Shown here one piece after another: positions 29,141-36,748 of a stretch of 64,000 nt of DNA. The stretch's first letter is position 1; the number at the start of each line of letters is the position of its first letter. The DNA is from Gallionella sp. (GTDB taxonomy: Bacteria > Pseudomonadota > Gammaproteobacteria > Burkholderiales > Gallionellaceae). The notes beneath the pieces are model-generated. The model made no database searches and had not been told where the DNA came from. It worked only from the letters and a program-made list of their open reading frames with translations. Position numbers and translations under genes: made by a program. Location of the stretch: assembly GCA_028710525.1 (NCBI GenBank), contig JAQTTY010000012.1:1-64000 (forward strand). Reading direction: 5' to 3'.

Positions 29141-29659
29141 TTAATTTTCCTAATTCTGTTCGAGGTCGGCGCCAGTGTCGGTACCTGCAATAGCAGGCCG
29201 TTCACCGAAAATATCTTAAGTCGGCGTGAATACGGAGACAGAAACAAAGAGCGCATCGCCTCACCTATTGCCGAATGCCAGCGACGTTCTATCTTACAGA
29301 TAACTGGGGCAGCCCGGTAACCTCCTTCAAGCCGTCTTTTGCAGGCGCTTAGGTGTGCTGCTTGCGGCAGGCCGATTACTTTGAACATTGAGCGGCAGTG
29401 CTATGACCGCTAAGTGCTGAACACTGGAAACATGAAGTGGTCAGCCTGATCGGCAGCTATGGCCGAGCAGCCGCCTGATGGACACTAGCGAACGCATTCC
29501 AAATTTATAACGTTCCAAGCATTACTTCTACACACGCCCGTAAGGCGGATGTAGAGGTGCTTACTATGCAAGCGTTCGATTAAGTCAGATAGAATCCTAA
29601 ATGATGGTGCCCCACCCAGCATTTCTAACCTGGTTGATACATGCGAATTTGATAGTTAG
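29141..29659. other. 520-bp gap without a supported gene
   Basis: No ORF here has a start signal or protein-like composition. The left part (29141-29390) is antisense-open but looks like an extension frame only. I saw no strong hairpin, tRNA or repeat. It probably contains the promoters of the divergent genes on both sides. Confidence 0.4.
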
Positions 29660-30445
29660 GTGCGAGGCAAGTTAGTTAAAGGACTAAAGAGGTTGGATTT
29701 GAGCTTGAATAAATCGGCATATGAATTGCACAAGAGCATGGAGCAGCGACTCAAGTTCTGGCTAAACATGGATGCGTGGTCCCTTGACGATGCAGCACAA
29801 GTTCTTTCGGGCATCGATCCTGATAAAACCATAGCACCACAGACTCACCCCAACTTAGGTTACCTGCAAGGGGCAGTTACACTGTTTAGTGGGCGTCAGA
29901 TACCGGAGCCTCCCACTAGGGAGTACAGGCTTGTTGGTGGAGAGCTTTCCGACAGTCTTGAGTTGGTGAACAACTCTGGCAACTTTTCTGATGATGCGGA
30001 ATATGAAAGTAGAAAAGAAGAAGGGTATGAGCTGCAAGCGTACTTCGATAGGTGCACAAGCTTTACTCGACTTTTCAACAACCCATCCACATGCCCAGTT
30101 TCACCGAATGAATGGATTGAGCGAGCACTTTCCAAAAAGGTTTCAATACCTTGGCTTGCTGCGGCCAAAGAAAGGGGTCTATTGCCCAACAATATGACTG
30201 AAGAATTTGGCAAGATGAAGCAATCTAACATTGCTTCCAACACGCGCCACTCACCCAGCAACATCAAGCGCGAAGTACGAAAATTGGAAACACAAGAGAT
30301 GTACAAGGCTTGGCAAAAGGCTTACCGAATTTTGAAGCAGAAGCGCCCCAATATGTCAGACGTCTGGTACTCAGACCATATAGCAAAAACTGACAATCCT
30401 AAAAATCGAAGCGCAGAGACAATCCGTGCGCACATGGCAAAATAA
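29660..30445 (+). CDS. hypothetical protein
   Basis: A soluble 261-residue product if started at the GTG at 29660; no ribosome site supports that start. A TTG at 29699 has AAGAGG six bases upstream and may be the true start; an in-frame ATG lies at 29738. The middle is QRLKFWLNMDAWSLDDAAQV, then LSGIDPD, and the end is basic and helical (NIKREVRKLETQEMYKAWQK). The pattern of an N-terminal 'W-L-D-A..LL.G.DP' unit and a C-terminal helical tail is seen in phage/island proteins of unknown role. It lies upstream of an AlpA-like regulator. Confidence 0.6.
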   Translation: MRGKLVKGLKRLDLSLNKSAYELHKSMEQRLKFWLNMDAWSLDDAAQVLSGIDPDKTIAPQTHPNLGYLQGAVTLFSGRQIPEPPTREYRLVGGELSDSLELVNNSGNFSDDAEYESRKEEGYELQAYFDRCTSFTRLFNNPSTCPVSPNEWIERALSKKVSIPWLAAAKERGLLPNNMTEEFGKMKQSNIASNTRHSPSNIKREVRKLETQEMYKAWQKAYRILKQKRPNMSDVWYSDHIAKTDNPKNRSAETIRAHMAK

Positions 30446-30681
30446 AAAGTTGGGCGGAATTATTTCGCCCAACCACTCAATGGCTAACCGACTGATCCTA
30501 GATGCGTTTATCTGAATGCCTCGCACCGTACCCTGCAAATCAACCAAACATAAATCCAGTAACTAATTGATTTCAATATTGCTGGGATAGATCAGCTATT
30601 GATCTCAATGTGTTTTTGCACACAAATCGCACAGTCAAACTTCGTCTCAGCAAGTTCGCTAACAACCAAAGAGATTTGAAT

Positions 30682-30924
30682 ATGACTAACAAGATCCTGC
30701 GTCTCCCTGCCGTCACAGCTGAAGCCGGTCATTCCCGATCAACACATTACCTTCGAATTTCACAAGGCCTTTTCACTAGCCCAGTAAGACTTGGTCCCCG
30801 AGCAGTTGGATGGCCCTCAGCCGAGGTGACTGCCATTAATGCGGCTCGAATTGCTGGAAAATCCGACGCGGAAATCCGCGTGTTGGTGATTAAACTTGAA
30901 ATGGCACGTAAGACCGCTAAGTAA
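30682..30924 (+). CDS. AlpA-family DNA-binding regulator
   Basis: An 80-residue MerR/AlpA-type helix-turn-helix protein (MTNKILRLPAVTAEAGHSRS) with THYLRISQGLFTSPVRLGPR and AVGWPSAEV, the signature arrangement of AlpA/excisionase-like proteins. These often control or accompany integrase action in P4-like islands. The ATG at 30682 fits the family; a longer frame to 30610 lacks support. It is 14 bases ahead of the next gene. Confidence 0.82.
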   Translation: MTNKILRLPAVTAEAGHSRSTHYLRISQGLFTSPVRLGPRAVGWPSAEVTAINAARIAGKSDAEIRVLVIKLEMARKTAK

Positions 30925-30937
30925 TGAGTACAACACC

Positions 30938-31507
30938 ATGAGCCAAAATCGGGAGCCCCCAGCATTTCAAGAGTATGCCGCCGCCATGTTGTCACGACTG
31001 CCATTCCGCACTATGACACTAAGAGATCGTGGCTTGTTATTTACGATGAGATTGGAATGCTGGGTGAATATTCGACTGCCCATCGAACACGATAAGCTCG
31101 CAAAAGTGCTGGGCTTGTCAGCCAATGAAGTGGCCGAATCGCTCACTGCCGTTATGCCGTTTTTTCAAATTATTGACAGTTTCATCATCAGCCCCGAACT
31201 AGAAAACTATCGAGCTCATTTGGAGGAGCGAAAACTACGGCAAAGCCTAGGCGGTAAGCTTGGTTCATCCATCACAAACAAAAAGCGTAATAGCAAATCT
31301 GGAACCCAATGCGACGACGTTACGGTTAACTCGCGAGTAGCTCGTCAAGGCACTCGCGACTCTTTAGTAAAGTCCAGTGCAAATCAGCCAAGTCAAAACC
31401 AGTATCCAGAGGAGCCGGTTGACCCATTTGTTACTGAATACATAGCTCATGAAAGTTGCAGTGCTGAATCCTACTCAAAAGCAAGTGCAGGGAGAAAGCA
31501 AAGTTGA
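30938..31507 (+). CDS. hypothetical protein, island replication/control type
   Basis: A 189-residue protein beginning MSQNREPPAFQEYAAAMLS. The middle (MTLRDRGLLFTMRLECWVN ... DKLAKVLGLSANEVAESL) resembles the winged-helix start of DUF1376-like or phage replication-initiation proteins. The second half is Ser/Asn-rich and looks disordered. It follows the AlpA-like gene in the same direction. The family assignment is only a resemblance. Confidence 0.6.
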   Translation: MSQNREPPAFQEYAAAMLSRLPFRTMTLRDRGLLFTMRLECWVNIRLPIEHDKLAKVLGLSANEVAESLTAVMPFFQIIDSFIISPELENYRAHLEERKLRQSLGGKLGSSITNKKRNSKSGTQCDDVTVNSRVARQGTRDSLVKSSANQPSQNQYPEEPVDPFVTEYIAHESCSAESYSKASAGRKQS

Positions 31508-31599
31508 TTGCTATCATTGATGCATCAAGCCTCAACAATGTAGGGCTGGCAACAGACATTAAGACTATTTGCAGAGAGAAGGCGCGTGAAAAATTGTGA
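31504..31599 (+). CDS. very short ORF, possible gene remnant
   Basis: A TTG overlapping the previous stop (TTGA) opens 31 codons (LIAIIDASSLNNVGLATDIK...). The composition is protein-like, so it could be the N-terminal relic of a lost gene or a coupled micro-ORF. No independent start signal is seen. Confidence 0.25.
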   Translation: MIAIIDASSLNNVGLATDIKTICREKAREKL

Positions 31600-31654
31600 C
31601 TGCGAAAACCTTACTTATGCCGGACCAAGCTCTTAGGACTCGGCATCCAATCGT

Positions 31655-32836
31655 TCAACCTACCAGACGCGCGGTCTTCGGGTCATAGACTACTTCTGTA
31701 ATCGACCCATCGCGAATACGCTGAACCGCGTCGTCTATCACATGGAGTGGAACCAGAAACCACTCTCTCGGTTTGACCGGATTTCCGAAGCGATCTTCGA
31801 TGGTCAAGTCGAGCTGTGCTGCGCCGAACAAGCGATGGAAAATGCTTTCCAGCTTTGTGCGATTCAGATTGTGGAGCGTATAGGTGGCAACCACCTCTAC
31901 GTCGGCCAATAGATAAGTAGCATCTTTATCAGCACCAGCAATACGTGTATCTACCTTCCCGCCGGTTACACCAATCTTGTGGATCAGCTCTCGGTGCTCG
32001 GCAACGAATGGGTGATTGGACAAGCTACGCAATACATAAATGGTTCCAGAAGCAATATCGTCCGGCTCAGGTGCATCGCCAAACAGTGGCCCCATATCCG
32101 TATCAGTTAAGCGGCGGCCAGTGTCATCCCTGTAGAGTGCACGCTGTAGAGAGCGCAGCAGCAAATTGCTTTCTGTGCCATTGCTGTAAATCACTCGCAA
32201 GCGCGCATCCTCATGTCCGCTCTGGGTTTTGAGCATTTCACCCATTTCAGCAACATACGCAAGCTGCCCGCCAACGACAAAGTAATTCCCAGTGGTGATG
32301 CTGGCATCGCGTCCGAAGCGCAGCATTTTTCGGAGTCCCGCTTTAATCTCAAGCTCCACTCGCTCGAACAAGGGTTGAAATTTGTCAAAATCCGCGCACG
32401 GCGTATGGTCGGCGATTTCTTCCGCTGCACGTTTCTCAACACTAGAGCGTACATGCCGCAGCACAGTGATGTCGTTTAGATCTGCCGTATCTGCGCCTAT
32501 CCCTAACTCGACCAACAAGGCATCTTCATCCAAGTCATTCACATCTGTTTGAACCACTACCACACCAGACAACAGGCCGGGGCCATCCAGTTCAGCCAGT
32601 AGCGTTTTGGCTTCCGGCAGCTTGCGAAGCTGATCCAGGCGCACGGCGTACAAGCGTTCAAATATGTCACGACTTTCGCCATGCAACGGAGCGCGGCCAT
32701 GAGCTTGATGAAATCTCAGAATGTCCTCAAAGCCCGCAATTATGCGTTCTTCTCTTGGAGTTCGGCTGGATACCTTGAGCGGGGAGACTTCTACACCCAG
32801 CGCATCCAGCAGTTCGTCATCGTCCATTTCAGCCAT
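31655..32836 (-). CDS. GIY-YIG family nuclease, last gene of MTase/helicase operon
   Basis: A 393-residue protein. The C-terminal GIY-YIG module runs from about 264 to 350: GTIYVLRSL (Tyr267), then HKIGVTGG (Ile288-Gly289), and a conserved ESIFHRLFG helix that would carry the catalytic Glu. This spacing fits the T5orf172-like branch. The N-terminal 200 residues (MAEMDDDELLDALGVEV ... RIIAGFEDILRF) are a helical extension. The ATG at 32836 overlaps the helicase stop by eight bases (ATGGCTGA) and has GGAGAAG upstream. It is probably the DNA-cutting component of the operon. Confidence 0.82.
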   Translation of the reverse strand: MAEMDDDELLDALGVEVSPLKVSSRTPREERIIAGFEDILRFHQAHGRAPLHGESRDIFERLYAVRLDQLRKLPEAKTLLAELDGPGLLSGVVVVQTDVNDLDEDALLVELGIGADTADLNDITVLRHVRSSVEKRAAEEIADHTPCADFDKFQPLFERVELEIKAGLRKMLRFGRDASITTGNYFVVGGQLAYVAEMGEMLKTQSGHEDARLRVIYSNGTESNLLLRSLQRALYRDDTGRRLTDTDMGPLFGDAPEPDDIASGTIYVLRSLSNHPFVAEHRELIHKIGVTGGKVDTRIAGADKDATYLLADVEVVATYTLHNLNRTKLESIFHRLFGAAQLDLTIEDRFGNPVKPREWFLVPLHVIDDAVQRIRDGSITEVVYDPKTARLVG

Positions 32837-34967
32837 TGTTGGCTTCTCCCTGCACCTGCGTCGCCTTGATCTGCGCGCGGAAACGTGCAAAAGCAGCCAC
32901 GCCTTCAGCCATACGTTTTTCCCACGCATCGGCTGAATTGATGTCCGGCAAACGACCGCGCTCGTTCTTGAACTGCAAGGCGCGTTTAGCTAAATCACGG
33001 GCTTCGTCTTCGGGGATACTCACCTTCTTCGCCGCAATGCTGGCCTGCACTTGGCGCAGCGATTTTTCATCCATTGCTTTCGCCAGCACTGCATAGGCCG
33101 CGTCAAAGGGGTTGATGCGGTCGATTAGGTCAATGTCCAAGTCGCGCACATTGATAAATTTGCGCACCCCATCCAGCAACGCCGTACTGCCTTGAATCGT
33201 GCTGTCACCCGTGCCACCACCATTTGCATCGGCCTGAGCCAACGCCATTTTGGCCTGCTGTGTAATGTTCATCGCCGCAATCGCATGTTGGCGTATGGCT
33301 TCTTGATCGGCGTCACTCAGCTCCGGGTAACGCTCACGCACAATCTTGCCCATGTGCAACTGGGTCAATTCTTCGGGCAGTGTATTTTCCTTGTCGAACA
33401 GGCCACGCTCCAACACCGTTTTATTCTGCAAAAAACTAGTAACAACCTCGTTCAAATCTTCTTTGCAAATGCGCGTAGCCTCAGAGCTTTGTGGCGTTAC
33501 CAGCCCGTTGATCTCGACGTGAATTTGGCCAGTGTCCGTATTGACCCCAATGTTGTGGCCGCCAACCTTGTAACCTTCCTCGCCGTAATCGAATCCATCT
33601 TTCGGGCCGGTGTTCTTGGGGGTGAACTCATAGCGTGGGGCCAGCACTTGTTCCATCAGCAAACTAGCGGAAATGGCCTTGAGCATATCGTTCACCGCAT
33701 CGGCGACGGCAGCTTGTTCGGCTGCGGGTTCGGCAATCAGATTGGTGAAGCGTGATCGTTCCTTGCCCTCGGCATCACGGGTGGCGCGGCCTATGATCTG
33801 CACGATTTCGGTCAAACTGCTGCGGTAGCCGATGGTCAGCGCATGTTCGCACCAAATCCAATCGAAGCCTTCCTTCGCCATGCCCAACGCAATGATGATA
33901 TCCACGTGGTCGCGGTTGTTTTTCTGTACCGGATCTTTCAACGCAGTGAGCACGCGGGAACGTCTTGCTGGGTCGCTGTCATCCACTAAGTCGGCCACCT
34001 TCAGCGTGCGGCCCTCTTTGGTCGTCACCAAATGAAAGCCGGTAGTCGGATCAACGCCTTCCCACTCACCCAAGCCGTGCATGATTTCATCCACCTCGCG
34101 CTGCTTGTCTTTGAGGCTTTCGCGAGCATTCACATTGGGAATATGCACGATGGTTTTCAAGGCGGGGTCTAACACCTTGGTGATTGCATCAACGTAAGCG
34201 CCTGTGTAGAAAAAGTAACCAATGTCCAGCGATTTAAGCCATTGGTAGCCGTTGAGCTGCTCGTAATAGGTGTAAGTGATCGTCTCAAACTTAGCCTCAT
34301 CCGCTGGCCCCAACACGGCCTCGCTGTCGCCACGAAAGTAAGAGCCGGTCATGGCAACCATATGCACCTTGTCGCGTGTGATAAACGCACCCAACTGACT
34401 GCCTAGCTTGTTGTCCGGATTGCTGGAAACATGATGGAACTCGTCGATAGCGATCAAGCGATCGTCGAACGCTTGCACCCCTAATTCTTCCACCGCGAAG
34501 CGAAAAGTCGCATGAGTGCAAACCAAAATCTTATCGGCACTCTCCAAAAACTTGCGCACTGCATCCACCTTGGACTTGGCCACGCGCGGCTCATCCACAC
34601 CGGGGGCATTGCAGAGATTCCACTGCGGCGCGACCTGCCAATCCCAATCAAATCCATACTGACTGAGCGGCTCATCGGCAAAGCTGCCGCCAATGGAACG
34701 CTCCGGCACTACAACGATGGCTTGTTGTAACCCTTGGTTGTTAAGTTTATCCAGCGCAATGAACATCAGCGCACGGGACTTTCCCGATGCCGGTGGCGAT
34801 TTAATCAGCAGGTATTGTTCGCCGCGCTTAGCATAGGCGCGCTCCTGCATGGCACGCATCCCCAGCGCGTTGGCCTTGCTGGACGCGCCAGTGTGCGCTG
34901 TAGAAATGGATACCGATGGCACGGTGTAGGTGTTGGTCGGGTTGCTTGGCGAATTCATTGGGTTCAT
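32829..34967 (-). CDS. DEAD/DEAH-like superfamily 2 helicase
   Basis: A 712-residue SF2 ATPase resembling the motor part of restriction helicases. Motif I is SPPASGKSRAL (Lys63), motif II DEFHH (175-179), motif III MTGSYFRGD and motif VI QIIGRATRD. About 200 C-terminal residues are helical with no nuclease motif. Cleavage is presumably left to the GIY-YIG protein whose gene it overlaps by eight bases. It belongs to a minus-strand operon with the methyltransferase and AlbA/ATPase genes. Confidence 0.88.
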   Translation of the reverse strand: MNPMNSPSNPTNTYTVPSVSISTAHTGASSKANALGMRAMQERAYAKRGEQYLLIKSPPASGKSRALMFIALDKLNNQGLQQAIVVVPERSIGGSFADEPLSQYGFDWDWQVAPQWNLCNAPGVDEPRVAKSKVDAVRKFLESADKILVCTHATFRFAVEELGVQAFDDRLIAIDEFHHVSSNPDNKLGSQLGAFITRDKVHMVAMTGSYFRGDSEAVLGPADEAKFETITYTYYEQLNGYQWLKSLDIGYFFYTGAYVDAITKVLDPALKTIVHIPNVNARESLKDKQREVDEIMHGLGEWEGVDPTTGFHLVTTKEGRTLKVADLVDDSDPARRSRVLTALKDPVQKNNRDHVDIIIALGMAKEGFDWIWCEHALTIGYRSSLTEIVQIIGRATRDAEGKERSRFTNLIAEPAAEQAAVADAVNDMLKAISASLLMEQVLAPRYEFTPKNTGPKDGFDYGEEGYKVGGHNIGVNTDTGQIHVEINGLVTPQSSEATRICKEDLNEVVTSFLQNKTVLERGLFDKENTLPEELTQLHMGKIVRERYPELSDADQEAIRQHAIAAMNITQQAKMALAQADANGGGTGDSTIQGSTALLDGVRKFINVRDLDIDLIDRINPFDAAYAVLAKAMDEKSLRQVQASIAAKKVSIPEDEARDLAKRALQFKNERGRLPDINSADAWEKRMAEGVAAFARFRAQIKATQVQGEANNG

Positions 34968-35013
34968 GGTTTTACAACTGGGGAAATAAAGTGATTTGGT
35001 GTGTTAATTAAAA

Positions 35014-35046
35014 CCGATTCCATCCGATTCCATCCGATTCCATCCG
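35014..35046. repeat. 10-bp tandem repeat CCGATTCCAT
   Basis: Three perfect copies of CCGATTCCAT plus a final CCG lie in the 89-bp gap between the AlbA/ATPase gene and the helicase gene. They sit close to the helicase ribosome site, so copy-number change could affect expression of the downstream half of the operon. Confidence 0.85.
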
Positions 35047-35056
35047 TTTTTAAGCA

Positions 35057-36748
35057 TCACATTTGAGTGGGGCTGGCAAATTCAACGTAGACCGAAGCCC
35101 GCCCCGCCCCGCGCAACTCGATTTTTTTTGCAACAACAAGACGACGCAAAAGTTCTTTAGCCTGTCCCTCTGTCAAATGACATAAATCCATCACCTCCGC
35201 CCGCTTGATCTGCCCGTGCTGACGGATGTAGCTGAGTACCATTTGCTCGTGCTGAATCGGGCCGAAACCCACCTGGCGGGTGTACGCAGCCTTGTCGCTC
35301 ACCACCGAATACACCGAAGCCGACAAGGTGTAGCTACGCCCGCGTGTATTACCATGCGCCTCCACTAATCCAGCTTCAGTTAACGCCTCCAGTGTGCGTT
35401 GAGCACTCGCGGTATCACGCTGGATATTCAAAGCCAATGCCTGTGCAGTCAAGCGTTTGAATTCCCGCAACGCACCCAATGCAATCAATGAATCAATCGG
35501 CAACTCCGCATTACGCTGACGCTCAATATCCACCACCATGCGACGGAACGCCACATCGGCGGGCACGGTGTGCAATTGCAACACCACGCTTTGTGCATCC
35601 GTGCGGCCATAATCAGGTGCGGGGCGACCAAACTTGAGCATACCGCGATAAATTGTATCCACGCCACGGCCCGAACGCTCCACTACGCCGATACGCTTCA
35701 TCGCATCAGCCAAGGCGCGATTGCGCGGACGCGGCTCTGTCACCAGTAAATTGGCCAAGGTCACCCCATCAACCAAGCCGCCAGGGTTGCTAATGACCAA
35801 TGCCTCATCTTCTAAGCGCACATGCACCGCACCCATGCGATGGTAGTCGCGGTGAATCAGTGCATTGGCAACCGCTTCACGAAACGCTGCCATATCCACC
35901 AACGGCACGGGCACACGGAACAAGCCCACCTGCAACTCTTGTTCAGGGTTATATGGGCGGAAGTTCGTTTCCAGCCAATCCAACGCCTTCAGCAGAGGAA
36001 ATCGTCTGAACTCGTTGAACCGCACCGCCTGCTGTGCAAGCACCTGGAATGCCAGTTCATGCGTGGACACCCGCTGCTGCAATGCCGCCTCGCGGCCAAG
36101 CAACAGCAGCCCCGTGAGCGTCGGCACGCGACTCCCGTCGGGCTGACGTTGGGTAAAACCCAACGCACCATCTAGAGCCTCATCGTCCAAATCCAGCAGC
36201 ACGCGGTCACCACCGTATTGACGTATTGCTTGGCGCAAACGCTCGCGCTCCAGCGGATCAAAGTCATCCAACGTACAACCGGCCACAGGCTGAGCGGACA
36301 CATCGACCAAACCAAAGCTCGATGCACGGCTAATGCGCTCGTGCGGCAACATAGGCACACATTCGGGCGTGCCATCGTGCTTGATACGGCGGCGCAAATA
36401 CACGCCCGCCATGGTCGCCACTTCAGTGTTCGACTTAGGCACGATGATTTGCGCTACGCGGATGCCCGCTATGTCGAACGCGCTAACCGTTACCTGCAAT
36501 GAGGGTGAAGTTCTGGCTGCCACCAAGCCCGACAACCCCGCCAGATTTTGGTGCTCTTCATGCAAGCCCGTAGGCTTACCATCGTCTTCCACGCCTAGCC
36601 AAAGCTCCCCTCCTTCGGCGTTAGCCAGACACACCAACGCCTCGACCAGATCATTGTCGGATAAACGCTTACGGTCGCTTTTGAACTCGACGGTCAAGGT
36701 TTCTGCCAGCGGTAAAACGGACAATGAATTGGTATGTTCTGTGGTCAT
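35057..36748 (-). CDS. AlbA_2-domain ATP-binding regulator (Schlafen-like)
   Basis: A 563-residue protein. The N-terminal AlbA_2 domain (ETLTVEFKSDRKRLSDNDLV, NAEGGELWLGVEDDGKPTG) is followed by a HATPase_c_4-like region (VANALIHRDYHRMGAVHVRL) with SNPGGLVDGVT, and RNRALADAMKRIGVVERSG with GRGVDTIYRGM. The C-terminus has winged-helix-like segments (LSYIRQHGQIKRAEVMDLCH). Such proteins are commonly called putative transcriptional regulators and recur in defence islands. Its start overlaps the methyltransferase stop (ATGA). Confidence 0.85.
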   Translation of the reverse strand: MTTEHTNSLSVLPLAETLTVEFKSDRKRLSDNDLVEALVCLANAEGGELWLGVEDDGKPTGLHEEHQNLAGLSGLVAARTSPSLQVTVSAFDIAGIRVAQIIVPKSNTEVATMAGVYLRRRIKHDGTPECVPMLPHERISRASSFGLVDVSAQPVAGCTLDDFDPLERERLRQAIRQYGGDRVLLDLDDEALDGALGFTQRQPDGSRVPTLTGLLLLGREAALQQRVSTHELAFQVLAQQAVRFNEFRRFPLLKALDWLETNFRPYNPEQELQVGLFRVPVPLVDMAAFREAVANALIHRDYHRMGAVHVRLEDEALVISNPGGLVDGVTLANLLVTEPRPRNRALADAMKRIGVVERSGRGVDTIYRGMLKFGRPAPDYGRTDAQSVVLQLHTVPADVAFRRMVVDIERQRNAELPIDSLIALGALREFKRLTAQALALNIQRDTASAQRTLEALTEAGLVEAHGNTRGRSYTLSASVYSVVSDKAAYTRQVGFGPIQHEQMVLSYIRQHGQIKRAEVMDLCHLTEGQAKELLRRLVVAKKIELRGAGRASVYVEFASPTQM

